NCBI RefSeq assembly: GCF_900108585.1
Contig: NZ_UESZ01000001.1
Coordinates: forward strand, 3,596,001-3,660,000
Origin: Branchiibius hedensis
GTDB taxonomy: Bacteria > Actinomycetota > Actinomycetes > Actinomycetales > Dermatophilaceae
Length of the DNA stretch: 64,000 bases
Reading direction: 5' to 3'
The notes below the pieces were generated by a model that had not been told where the DNA came from, made no database searches, and worked only from the letters and a program-made list of their open reading frames with translations. The position numbers and the translations under genes are program-made. Positions 1 to 8,749 of this stretch are shown here, piece after piece. Position 1 is the stretch's first letter. Each line of letters starts with the position of its first letter.

Positions 1-62
1 TGCGTGACCTGTGACAATTCGCATAGCAATCTGTCGGTAGCGATCCATATGCTGCAAGGACC

Positions 63-1793
63 ATGCTGCTGCGACTCATCCGCGACCGGCTCGCGCCCTA
101 TCAGGGATATGTCGCGGCGCTGATCCTGCTGCAGTTGATCAGCGTCGCCGCCAACCTCTACCTGCCCACCCTGAACGCCGACATCATCGACAAGGGGATC
201 TCCCGCGGCGACACCGGCTACATCACGCACACCGGCATGATCATGCTGGCCATCAGCGTGGTCCAGGTGTTCGCCGCGATCGGTGCGGCCTACATCGGCG
301 CCCGCCTGGCAATGTCGGTTGGCCGGGACATTCGAGGTGGCGTCTTCCACGCCGTCGGCCGGTTCTCCGCGCGGGAGGTCAACACCTTCGGTGCCCCCTC
401 GCTGATCACCCGCAGCACCAACGACGTCCAGCAGGTGCAGATGCTGGTGCTGATGGGCGCGACCTTGATGGTGTCGGCACCGATCATGATGGTCGGCGGC
501 ATCATCATGTCGGTCCGCACCGACCCAGGGTTGTCCTGGCTGATGGCGCTCGCGGTCGCGGTGATGGGCGTGGCGATCGCGCTGGTCGTGCGCAAGATGG
601 TGCCCGGCTTCCGGATGGTGCAGTCCCGGCTGGACACCGTCAACCGGATCCTGCGTGAGCACCTCACCGGCGTGCGAGTGATCCGGGCGTTCACCCGCGA
701 ACCCTTCGAGACCGATCGGTTCGGCGTCGCGACGGACGAGTTGACGGATTCTTCGATCCGGGTCGGCCGACTGATGATGTCGATGTTTCCGATCGTCTTC
801 ACGATCATGAACCTCTCGACGGTCGGGGTCTGGTGGTTCGGTGCCCACCAGGTGGATGCCGGTGATGTCGAGATCGGCAGCCTGTCGGCCTACATGACCT
901 ATCTGATCCAGATCCTGATGGCCGTCATGATGGCGACCTTCATGTTCATGATGATTCCGCGGGCCTCGGTGTCCGCCGACCGGATCACCCAGGTGCTCGA
1001 CACCGAGCCATCGGTGGTGCCGCCGCAGCACCCGGTCACCCCGTCGCGGATGCTCGGCACGGTGGAGTTGCGCGATGCGTCGATGCAGTACCCGGGAGCT
1101 GATGCGCCAGTGCTGCAGGACATTTCGCTGACCGGTCGGCCCGGACAGACGATCGCGATCATGGGCTCGACGGGATCGGGCAAGTCGACGCTGCTGTCCC
1201 TGATCGCGCGGTTGTTCGACGCCACCGACGGCGCCGTCCTGGTCGACGGGGTCGATGTCCGCGACCTCGAGCCGACCCAGCTGTGGGGGCACATCGGCAT
1301 CGTCCCGCAGAAGGGTTACCTGTTCAGCGGGACCGTTGCGAGCAACCTGCGCTACGGCAACCCGCACGCCACGATCGAGGAGTTGTGGCGGGCCCTGGAG
1401 ATCGCCCAGGCCGCGGACTTCGTGCGCAAACTCGACGGCGGTCTCGAAGCACCGATCTCCCAGGGCGGCACCAACGTGTCCGGCGGTCAGCGGCAACGGC
1501 TGTGCATTGCGCGCGCGCTGGTCGCGCAACCACGGATCTACCTGTTCGACGACTCGTTCTCGGCACTGGATCTGCAAACCGACCGCCGGTTGCGCAACGC
1601 CTTGAAGCCGGTGACCCGTGACGCCACCGTTTTCATCGTGGCCCAACGGGTTTCGACGATCACCGACGCCGATCAGATCCTGGTCCTGGAGGACGGTCAG
1701 GCGGTCGGCCTCGGCACGCACGATGAGCTGTTGGCCGGCTGCACGCCGTACCGCGAGATCGTCCAGTCCCAATTGGGGGTGGACGCGGCATGA
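63..1793 (+). CDS. ABC exporter half-transporter, first subunit (catalytically atypical NBD)
   Basis: A 576-residue fused membrane-plus-ATPase subunit of the multidrug/lipid exporter type. The N-terminal half (about 1-320) is a six-helix exporter domain. The C-terminal half carries Walker A GSTGSGKST (about 368-376), the signature VSGGQRQ (about 472) and Walker B YLFDDS, in which the usual catalytic Glu is Asp (D497). The stop overlaps the next gene's ATG (ATGA), so the two half-transporters are translationally coupled and probably form a heterodimer. The substrate cannot be read from the sequence. The ATG at 63 follows AAGGACC and is the only good start visible in the window. Confidence 0.93.
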   Translation: MLLRLIRDRLAPYQGYVAALILLQLISVAANLYLPTLNADIIDKGISRGDTGYITHTGMIMLAISVVQVFAAIGAAYIGARLAMSVGRDIRGGVFHAVGRFSAREVNTFGAPSLITRSTNDVQQVQMLVLMGATLMVSAPIMMVGGIIMSVRTDPGLSWLMALAVAVMGVAIALVVRKMVPGFRMVQSRLDTVNRILREHLTGVRVIRAFTREPFETDRFGVATDELTDSSIRVGRLMMSMFPIVFTIMNLSTVGVWWFGAHQVDAGDVEIGSLSAYMTYLIQILMAVMMATFMFMMIPRASVSADRITQVLDTEPSVVPPQHPVTPSRMLGTVELRDASMQYPGADAPVLQDISLTGRPGQTIAIMGSTGSGKSTLLSLIARLFDATDGAVLVDGVDVRDLEPTQLWGHIGIVPQKGYLFSGTVASNLRYGNPHATIEELWRALEIAQAADFVRKLDGGLEAPISQGGTNVSGGQRQRLCIARALVAQPRIYLFDDSFSALDLQTDRRLRNALKPVTRDATVFIVAQRVSTITDADQILVLEDGQAVGLGTHDELLAGCTPYREIVQSQLGVDAA

Positions 1794-3769
1794 GTGACGA
1801 GGAGAGCCCCACCCAGCGGCCACCGGCCCGGCCCGCGCGTGGTCCGGGCATGGGGGTCGGCCCGGGAGAGAAAACCAAGGACTTCAAGGGATCCGCGGTC
1901 CGGTTGTTCAAACTCCTTGCGCCGCATCGGGCTTCGTTGATTGCGATCCTGCTGCTGTCGATCGGGTCAGTGGCCTTGAGTGTTGTCGGCCCGCGGGTCC
2001 TGGGGTTGGCGGTGGACCGCATCTTCAGCGGTGCGGTCAGCAAGGCCGTGCACGTACCCGCGGGCACCACCCAGCAGCAGGTGGTCGACGGGCTGCGGGC
2101 GCGAGGTGACAACACGTTCGCCGACATGGTCGCCAAAATGGAGCACTTCGTTCCCGGCGCCGGCATCGACTTCGGTGCCGTCGGGCGGATCCTGCTGATC
2201 GTGCTGTGTCTGTACCTGCTCGCGGGGGCGATGCAGTTCATCCAGGCGCGGCTGCTGAACTACGCGGTGCAGCAGACGATGAACCGGCTGCGCAAGGACG
2301 TCGAGGGCAAGATCAACGTGCTGCCGTTGAAGTACCTCGACTCGAGACCGCGCGGCGAACTGCTGTCCCGGGTCACCAACGACATCGACAACATCGGTCA
2401 GTCGATGCAACAGACCCTCAGCCAGTTGCTGGTCAACCTGCTGACAGTGGTCGGTGTGATCATCATGATGTTCACCATCTCGTGGTGGCTGACTCTCATT
2501 GCGCTGCTGGTGATTCCGGTGATCCTGGTGCTGACCGGCCAGATCATGAAGCGCTCGCAGAAGCTGTTCGTCGCCCAGTGGGCCACGACCGGTCAACTCA
2601 ACGCCCGCATCGAGGAGACCTTCACCGCCCACGAGTTGGTGAAGGTGTTCGGTCGCGGCCCCGAGGTCGAGTCGGCGTTCAAGACCACCAACGACAAACT
2701 CGCCGACGTCAGTTGGAAAGCCCAGTTCATCAGCGGGCTGATGATGCCGATCATGATGTTCGTCGGCAACCTGCAGTACGTCGCGGTCTGCGTTCTCGGT
2801 GGACTGCAAGTGGCCGCCGGGTCGATGACGCTCGGCAACGTCACCGCGTTCGTGCAGTACACCCGCCAACTGACCCAGCCGCTGACCCAGTTGGCCTCGA
2901 TGGTGAACCTCATGCAGTCCGGGGTCGCCAGCGCCGAGCGGGTCTTCGAGGTCCTGGACGCGCCCGACGAACCCGCCGACGCGCAGGGTCACCTGCCGCC
3001 CGTGCGTGGCAAGGTCACCTTCGAGGACGTGACCTTCGGGTACGACGCGGCGGCGCCGCTGATCCGCGACCTGAACCTCACCGTGGAGCCGGGGGAGACC
3101 GTTGCCATCGTGGGACCGACCGGCGCCGGCAAGACCACGCTGGTCAATCTGGTGATGCGCTTCTACGACATCGACAGTGGTCGGATCGCCTTGGACGACG
3201 TCGATATCGCCTCGGTGCCCCGTGCCGCGCTGCGATCACGCATCGCCATGGTGCTGCAGGACACCTGGCTGTTCGGTGGCACGATCCGGGACAACATCGC
3301 CTACGGTCGGCTCGGTGCCAGTGAGGACGAGATCATGGCGGCGGCCCGGGCGACCTTCGTCGACCGGTTCGTGCGGTCGCTGCCGGACGGCTACGACACC
3401 GTCATCGATGACGAGGCGGCGAACCTGTCGGTGGGGGAGCGTCAGTTGATCACGATCGCTCGGGCGTTCCTCGCGGACCCGGCGTTGTTGATCCTGGACG
3501 AGGCGACCAGTTCGGTGGACACCCGCACCGAGGTGATGTTGCAGGACGCGATGGCTGCGCTGCGGTCGGACCGCACCAGTTTCGTGATCGCGCACCGGCT
3601 TTCGACCATCCGTGATGCCGACACGATCCTGGTCATGGAAGACGGCAACATCGTCGAGCAGGGCGATCATGAGTCGCTGCTGGCCGCCGGCGGCGCCTAC
3701 TACAACCTGTACATGGCGCAGTTCGAAGGCGCTGCCGTCACTGACGACGACGAGTCCATACCAGTCTGA
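1790..3769 (+). CDS. ABC exporter half-transporter, second subunit
   Basis: A 659-residue partner of the upstream ABC gene, overlapping it by 4 bp. A basic, proline-rich cytoplasmic N-terminus (about 45 residues) precedes a six-helix membrane domain with an enlarged first external loop, then an NBD. The NBD has Walker A GPTGAGKT (about 442), signature LSVGERQ (about 546; not canonical LSGGQ) and a canonical Walker B LLILDEA with E571. The Asp-type Walker B of the first subunit and the degenerate signature here would meet in one composite site, as in heterodimeric exporters with one non-hydrolytic site. Substrate unknown. Confidence 0.93.
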   Translation: MSDEESPTQRPPARPARGPGMGVGPGEKTKDFKGSAVRLFKLLAPHRASLIAILLLSIGSVALSVVGPRVLGLAVDRIFSGAVSKAVHVPAGTTQQQVVDGLRARGDNTFADMVAKMEHFVPGAGIDFGAVGRILLIVLCLYLLAGAMQFIQARLLNYAVQQTMNRLRKDVEGKINVLPLKYLDSRPRGELLSRVTNDIDNIGQSMQQTLSQLLVNLLTVVGVIIMMFTISWWLTLIALLVIPVILVLTGQIMKRSQKLFVAQWATTGQLNARIEETFTAHELVKVFGRGPEVESAFKTTNDKLADVSWKAQFISGLMMPIMMFVGNLQYVAVCVLGGLQVAAGSMTLGNVTAFVQYTRQLTQPLTQLASMVNLMQSGVASAERVFEVLDAPDEPADAQGHLPPVRGKVTFEDVTFGYDAAAPLIRDLNLTVEPGETVAIVGPTGAGKTTLVNLVMRFYDIDSGRIALDDVDIASVPRAALRSRIAMVLQDTWLFGGTIRDNIAYGRLGASEDEIMAAARATFVDRFVRSLPDGYDTVIDDEAANLSVGERQLITIARAFLADPALLILDEATSSVDTRTEVMLQDAMAALRSDRTSFVIAHRLSTIRDADTILVMEDGNIVEQGDHESLLAAGGAYYNLYMAQFEGAAVTDDDESIPV

Positions 3770-3836
3770 GCAGTTCTCCACAGGTTGCCCAGTCGTCCGC
3801 TGCGCGAGTAGCCCAAGTTTGCCTACCGTTCCTCGC

Positions 3837-4140
3837 ATGGACGATGCCGACATCATTCGCGAGGTGGCGCGCGCGGTCGCCACCATGGCGCAGGAGTTAC
3901 GGGTCGAGAGCGCCAGGGTTTCTGAGCGCGCCACGGTCCGATGGTCGGGTTCAGCTGCAGCGCAATACCATTCGAAGATCCGCGAGCGCTCGGTTGACTA
4001 TCACCGGCTCTCCGGAGACCTGGATCGGTTGCACGACACCCTGTTGTCCCACGCCCGTCACGTGCAGGACCACGAAGGTCTGCTCGACAGCGTCCTCAAT
4101 GTCGCCAACCCCGTGAAGTTCTTGCTGCCCGGGGTGCGGC
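3837..4140 (+). CDS. WXG100-like small helical protein, frame disrupted at its 3' end
   Basis: Begins at ATG 3837 with MDDADIIREVARAV. About 100 residues of predicted helix follow, with a TVRWSGSAA turn near residue 38, which resembles the WXG turn of ESX/WXG100 proteins. The reading frame stays open to 4769, but from about 4141 it becomes an Arg/Pro-rich shadow of the next gene, so true coding probably ends near 4140. One extra G in the GGGG run at 4131-4134 would give a protein ending LLPGGAA with its TGA overlapping the next gene's GTG, the same arrangement as the following gene pair. The end given here is therefore an estimate. Family assignment is by size and turn motif only. Confidence 0.5.
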
Positions 4141-4857
4141 GTGACGGGCCGCATCCGCGAGGCAGACCTGACCTGGTGGGATGCTCTGGCCCGCGTCGGC
4201 GCCGATCGACGTACCTTCCTGGTCGCCAGCGCACACAGCGGATCTGCGACAGAGGTCCTGATCGCAGGAGGTCGCGAGCGCGACTACGACTCAGTGCGAT
4301 TCACCCTTCCGCCCGGTTCTGGTCTGCCCACCCGGATCCCGTCGGCGCTGGTGTCCAGCGGACCGGCGTGGTCGCTGGTGACCGAGCTCATCGATCTGCA
4401 ACTGTCCATCGAGACCGACGCCGGGCTGAGGTTCACCGATGGTGTGGCGCCGGGCGGCGAAGGCCCGGTCGGTGCAGCAGAGGCACTGCTCGTGGCCGAG
4501 GCGATACGAACCGGGGACCCAGCACGGGTCGATGCCGCGGTGGGGGTCGTGGGCTGGGAGCGAGTGCCACCGTGGTTGCGGGACTTCGCCTTTGGCGCCA
4601 GCGGACAACTCACAGTCAGCGTGCTGCGGCCCGGTCAGGTCGGTGCGGCCGGGATCGGTACTGCGCAACAGTTTCTCTCCGAAGGACTCCCAGGCGCCGC
4701 GGTGTGCGTGCTCAACGCCATCGCGTTGCGATCCGGATGGGGCCTGTTGTCGCCGGCCGGCCAGGGTGAATTGACCTTCGAGCCGGTGGCTGCGTTGTCG
4801 CTGCAAGCAATGTTGAACGCCATCTGTGATCCGATCTTCACGAGGGAAGCAGCGTGA
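4141..4857 (+). CDS. Unknown protein in the WXG/hydrolase cassette
   Basis: 238 residues from GTG 4141, starting MTGRIREADLTWWDALARVG. There is no signal peptide or membrane helix. The composition is soluble and mixed alpha/beta, with good codon usage throughout. I do not recognise the family. Size and position between a WXG100-like gene and a larger WXG-type effector-like gene would suit an EspG-like secretion chaperone, but no diagnostic motif was seen and this is only a suggestion. It overlaps the downstream hydrolase gene by 4 bp (GTGA), so the two are coupled. Confidence 0.75.
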   Translation: MTGRIREADLTWWDALARVGADRRTFLVASAHSGSATEVLIAGGRERDYDSVRFTLPPGSGLPTRIPSALVSSGPAWSLVTELIDLQLSIETDAGLRFTDGVAPGGEGPVGAAEALLVAEAIRTGDPARVDAAVGVVGWERVPPWLRDFAFGASGQLTVSVLRPGQVGAAGIGTAQQFLSEGLPGAAVCVLNAIALRSGWGLLSPAGQGELTFEPVAALSLQAMLNAICDPIFTREAA

Positions 4858-6374
4858 GTGACATCGACACCCATCACCGGTTCGCCGGAATCCCGGGTGA
4901 ACCGCGGCCGGTGACGCCAACGCCAGCGGCCGGGTCATCGGCCGCTGCCAGCGCCGGGTTCTGCGCCAGCACCGGAGGTTCGCAATCGGTGGCTGCCGAT
5001 ACCGCAGGCTTACGGACGGCGGCCGACCTGCTCGATCGCAGCGGCAACGTCGCGCGGGACACGCTGGTGAGCCTGACCGCGACCGTGCTGCGCCTGCCGG
5101 CGAGGGGTGCCATCCTGTCGCCTGGCTCCGCGGCGGATATCAGTTGCCAGGTGGCTGCACTGACCGTGGGGCCTACCGGCCTGGGCGCTTTGGTCCTGCA
5201 CACCGAAGCGCTGGCTCGCCTCGTCCGGCTCAGCGCAGCTGCCTACGACGCGAACGAGGCGCTGACCCGGCAGCTGATGCAGCGAGTGCAGCAGGCCATG
5301 TTGCCGGTCAAGCTGACCTACGAACTGGTCGGCACCGCCGTCAACTGGCGCGCGCGACAGGTCGGTATCGATCGCGACATCATTCCGGGCACGGCGGGTC
5401 TGACCGGCGATCTCGTCCTGATGCTGCACACAGCACTCAATCCCGCAGGCATGGATCTGCTCAGCACCGAGCAGCAATTGACCGGGATTGTCTGGGCGGG
5501 CGAGTTGTTCGGGATGTTCCGCGACTCGACACCGTTGACCGTCAACCAGATCCCGTCACGCACTCCGACCGGCGCGGGTCCGAAGGATCTGGGCGGTCTG
5601 GTGGATGAGATCAACGTCGCAGGTCGATCACCGGAGGACCGTGAGCGCATCGTGGTGCAGCGCGTCCAGCAACCCGATGGCAGCAGCGCCTGGGTTGTCA
5701 GCATCCCGGGTACGGCGCAGTGGTCGCCGATCTCGCAGGCCAACCCGGCTGACCTGTCCGCCAATCTGCGGTTGATGGCCGGGCTGTCCAGTTCGCTGAA
5801 ACCGGCTGTGCAACAGGCGCTTGCGTCGGCTCAGCGACAGGCCGGGGTGAACCCGGGCAGTGAGCCGGTGCTGCTCACCGGGCACAGTCAGGGTGGGATC
5901 CTCGCCGCCAGCCTGGCCCACGATCCGCAACTGGCCAAGGAGATGAACATCCGCGAGGTCGTCACGTTCGCCGCACCCGTCACCGGGATGGATCTGCCGA
6001 AGCAGGTCAACGGGTTGGACGTGGGACTCGACGGCGACGTCGTGCCGCACGCGGACAACCAGGACACGGCCAACCGGCTCAACCGGGCGCAGATCAGTTG
6101 CGCGGCGCCGACGGATGCCGCGAACAACTTCGCGACCCACGACTCGCACGGGTACGCCAAACGGGCGCACGACCTTCTCGGTCACGACACCGACGTCGTC
6201 GCCGCCCAGGACTTCTACCAGCGCACCGACGGGGTCTTCCTCGGCGGGACGGCCACGACGTACACCTTCGAACTGCAGCGACCGATGCCGGCGCCGCCCG
6301 CACCAGCACCACCCAAACCGGCGCCGGCACCACCCGCGATGTGGAATCCGCCTCCGGTGCTGCCGGCGCGGTGA
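4854..6374 (+). CDS. Alpha/beta-hydrolase (lipase-like) protein with helical WXG-type N-terminus
   Basis: 506 residues from GTG 4854. Residues 1-150 are Ala/Ser-rich and helical without a signal peptide, reminiscent of LXG/WXG-type export domains. The C-terminal part is a lipase-class-3-like alpha/beta hydrolase: nucleophile elbow GHSQGG (Ser about 346), a following DVVPH with a candidate acidic residue, and HDSHGY with the candidate catalytic His. It ends in a Pro-Ala-rich tail (PAPPAPAPPKPAPAPP). Together with the two upstream coupled genes it looks like a non-classically secreted lipase/esterase or effector. The substrate is unknown, and no ESX core genes lie in this window. Confidence 0.8.
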   Translation: MSDIDTHHRFAGIPGEPRPVTPTPAAGSSAAASAGFCASTGGSQSVAADTAGLRTAADLLDRSGNVARDTLVSLTATVLRLPARGAILSPGSAADISCQVAALTVGPTGLGALVLHTEALARLVRLSAAAYDANEALTRQLMQRVQQAMLPVKLTYELVGTAVNWRARQVGIDRDIIPGTAGLTGDLVLMLHTALNPAGMDLLSTEQQLTGIVWAGELFGMFRDSTPLTVNQIPSRTPTGAGPKDLGGLVDEINVAGRSPEDRERIVVQRVQQPDGSSAWVVSIPGTAQWSPISQANPADLSANLRLMAGLSSSLKPAVQQALASAQRQAGVNPGSEPVLLTGHSQGGILAASLAHDPQLAKEMNIREVVTFAAPVTGMDLPKQVNGLDVGLDGDVVPHADNQDTANRLNRAQISCAAPTDAANNFATHDSHGYAKRAHDLLGHDTDVVAAQDFYQRTDGVFLGGTATTYTFELQRPMPAPPAPAPPKPAPAPPAMWNPPPVLPAR

Positions 6375-6416
6375 CCGAGGCCGCCCGTCGCGCGGCCCGG
6401 TGGTTGCCGGTGCGAG

Positions 6417-8699
6417 TTACTGCGCGGCGCTGGCTCCGGCGGCGACCGGCTCGGGGGTCTGACCGCGACGTACGGCGGCCAGCAGCATGTTGGCGACGTC
6501 GACGACCTCGACCTCCGGGCGGGCGTCCCCGTTGGCCTGCTCCGAGGTCAGCCCGTCGGTGATCATCACCCGGCAGAACGGGCAGCCGATCGCGATCCGG
6601 TCGGCGCCCGTGGCCACGGCCTCCTTGGTCCGGTTGAGGTTGATCCGCGAGCCGAGCTTCTCCTCCATCCACATGCGGGCACCACCGGCGCCGCAGCAGA
6701 ACGACTTCTCGCCGGCCCGCTCCATCTCGCGCAACTCGACTCCCGGTAGCGAGCCGATCAGTTCGCGCGGCGGGGCGTAGACGCCGTTGTGCCGACCCAG
6801 GTAGCACGGGTCGTGGTAGGTCACGCTCGGTGCCGTGGAGGCCGCTCCGGACAGGTCGGCCTCCTCCGGCCGCGCGACCGGCACGAGGCGCTTGTCGCGC
6901 ACCAGGCGGTTCAGCAGTTGCGTGTGATGCACGACCTCGTAATCGCCGCCGAGCTGGGGGTACTCGTTCTTCAACGTGTTGAAGCAGTGCGGGCAGGTCA
7001 CGACGATCTTGGTCGCGCCGGCCTCGTTCAGCGTCTCGACGTTCTGGCTGGCCAGGGCCTGGAAGAGCATCTCGTTGCCGGCGCGGCGGGCTGAGTCGCC
7101 GGTGCAGGACTCCCCGTCACCGAGTACGGCGAAGCTCACCCCGGCAGTGTCCAGCAACTCCGCGACGGCGCGGGTGGTCTTCTTGGCCCGGTCCTCATAC
7201 GCCCCGGCGCAGCCGACCCAGAACAGGTAGTCGACCTCGGAGAGGTTCTCCACGTCCTGGCCGAAGACCTTGACCTCGAAGGGCAGGCCCTTGGCCCAGT
7301 CCAATCGGGCTCGTGGCGACATGCCCCACGGGTTGCCCTTGCCCTCGAGGTTCTTGAAGAGTCCGCCCAGTTCGCTGGGGAAGGCCGACTCGATGAGGGT
7401 CTGGTAGCGGCGCATGTCGACGATGTGATCGACATGCTCGATGTCCACGGGGCACTGCTCCACACAGGCACCACACGTCGTACACGACCAGAGCACGTCC
7501 TGGTCGATCACGGCGTCCGGGCCATGCGGGTTGTAGGCGGTCAACGGGTTGCGGATGTCGTAGCCGGTCTCGCCGACCAGGGGCAGTTCGGCCAGCGCCG
7601 TGGTCGCCTCGGGCAGACTGGCGCGGGCGTCCTGCGCTGCCTTGAGGTACGGCGCCTTGGCGTGGGCGTGCTCGCGCAGCGTCATCATCAACAACTTGGG
7701 GGACAACGGCTTCTCGGTGTTCCAGGCCGGGCACTGACTCTGACAGCGACCGCACTCGGTGCAGGTGGAGAAGTCCAGCAGGCCCTTCCAGGTGAACTCC
7801 TCGACCTTGCCGACGCCCAAGGTGGCGTCCTCGTCGAGGTCCTCCAGGGCCTCCATGGTGACGACCTGCCCGTCGACCTTCATCGGCTGGAGGGCGCCGA
7901 GTGACGTGCGGCCCTGGGGGTGGCGCTTGAACCAGATGTTGAAGAAGGCCAGGAAGCGGTGCCACGCAACGCCCATCGTGATGTTGCTGGCGATGACGAT
8001 GACCCAGACCATCGCGGTGATGATCTTGATCGCGGAGATCACGACGATCAGTTGTTTGAGGCTGTCCGTGGACAGGTTCGTCAGCCAGTTCCCGTACCAC
8101 CCGGTGAGCGGGTAGTGCAGCGCGTTGGCGGCGCTGTCGCCTTCGTGGGATTCGAGGGCGTACTCCAGGCCGCGCAGCGTGAGCACGCACACGATCTCGA
8201 CGAGGATGACGATCTCGACGAAGTAGGCCTGCCAGAAGGTGGAGCCGAAGAATCGCGAGTAGCGCCCGTCCTTGCCGGGTGCGCGGGCGGGGTGGCGCTT
8301 CACGCGGTTCAGGATCAGGATCGTGATGCCGATCAGGCCGAACCAGCCGAGGAAGTCAACGACCCAACCCCACAGGAAGAAGTGGCCGATGATCGGCAGC
8401 ACGAAGTCGGGCTTGAAGATCTGGAAGTAGGACTGCAGCACGGCCAGGGACAGCACGATGAAGGAGATCATCGTAACCCAGTGCGCGGCCGCGACCACCG
8501 GCAACCGGGACATCCGGGTGTGGCCGAGGAATTCCCGCAGCAGGGTCTGGGTGCGCGCGGCCGGGTGATCCGAACGGGAGTCGGGCTTGCCGACCCGGAA
8601 GGTGGCGAGCATTTCCAGAACCGTGCGGGTGACCAGGCCTACGGCGACCACGGTCAGGCCCAGGGCGATGACGGCTGCCACGATCTGCAGTGCTGACAT
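6417..8699 (-). CDS. Membrane-bound (Fe-S)-binding oxidoreductase, FadF/Rv0338c-like
   Basis: 760 residues. The N-terminal third has about five membrane helices of the nitrate-reductase-gamma/HdrE type. Two ferredoxin-like clusters follow, CTECGRCQSQC (about 312) and CTTCGACVEQC (about 405). The C-terminal half carries two CCG-type cysteine-rich domains, with CPHCFNT, HDPCYLGRHNGVY and SFCCGAGGARMW. This is the architecture of the actinobacterial heterodisulfide-reductase-like Fe-S protein thought to pass electrons from acyl-CoA dehydrogenases/ETF to quinone. It is monocistronic and full length. A GTTAC-N6-GTAAC inverted repeat lies just upstream (8719-8734). Confidence 0.92.
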   Translation of the reverse strand: MSALQIVAAVIALGLTVVAVGLVTRTVLEMLATFRVGKPDSRSDHPAARTQTLLREFLGHTRMSRLPVVAAAHWVTMISFIVLSLAVLQSYFQIFKPDFVLPIIGHFFLWGWVVDFLGWFGLIGITILILNRVKRHPARAPGKDGRYSRFFGSTFWQAYFVEIVILVEIVCVLTLRGLEYALESHEGDSAANALHYPLTGWYGNWLTNLSTDSLKQLIVVISAIKIITAMVWVIVIASNITMGVAWHRFLAFFNIWFKRHPQGRTSLGALQPMKVDGQVVTMEALEDLDEDATLGVGKVEEFTWKGLLDFSTCTECGRCQSQCPAWNTEKPLSPKLLMMTLREHAHAKAPYLKAAQDARASLPEATTALAELPLVGETGYDIRNPLTAYNPHGPDAVIDQDVLWSCTTCGACVEQCPVDIEHVDHIVDMRRYQTLIESAFPSELGGLFKNLEGKGNPWGMSPRARLDWAKGLPFEVKVFGQDVENLSEVDYLFWVGCAGAYEDRAKKTTRAVAELLDTAGVSFAVLGDGESCTGDSARRAGNEMLFQALASQNVETLNEAGATKIVVTCPHCFNTLKNEYPQLGGDYEVVHHTQLLNRLVRDKRLVPVARPEEADLSGAASTAPSVTYHDPCYLGRHNGVYAPPRELIGSLPGVELREMERAGEKSFCCGAGGARMWMEEKLGSRINLNRTKEAVATGADRIAIGCPFCRVMITDGLTSEQANGDARPEVEVVDVANMLLAAVRRGQTPEPVAAGASAAQ

Positions 8700-8718
8700 G
8701 GGGATAGTCTAGACGGCC

Positions 8719-8734
8719 GTTACCCGCCAGTAAC
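8719..8734. promoter_or_regulatory. Inverted repeat GTTAC-N6-GTAAC upstream of the Fe-S oxidoreductase
   Basis: Perfect 5-bp arms GTTAC and GTAAC separated by CCGCCA, centred about 27 bp before the minus-strand start at 8699. The size and placement suit a dimeric TetR/GntR-type operator overlapping the promoter. Which regulator binds is not known. Confidence 0.4.
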
Positions 8735-8749
8735 TTCCGAGCGGCGGTA

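Noticed and set aside
2206-3324. 372-codon plus-strand frame inside the second ABC subunit
   Set aside because: Out-of-phase shadow of a gene with intact Walker motifs; Arg/Gln/His-rich composition.
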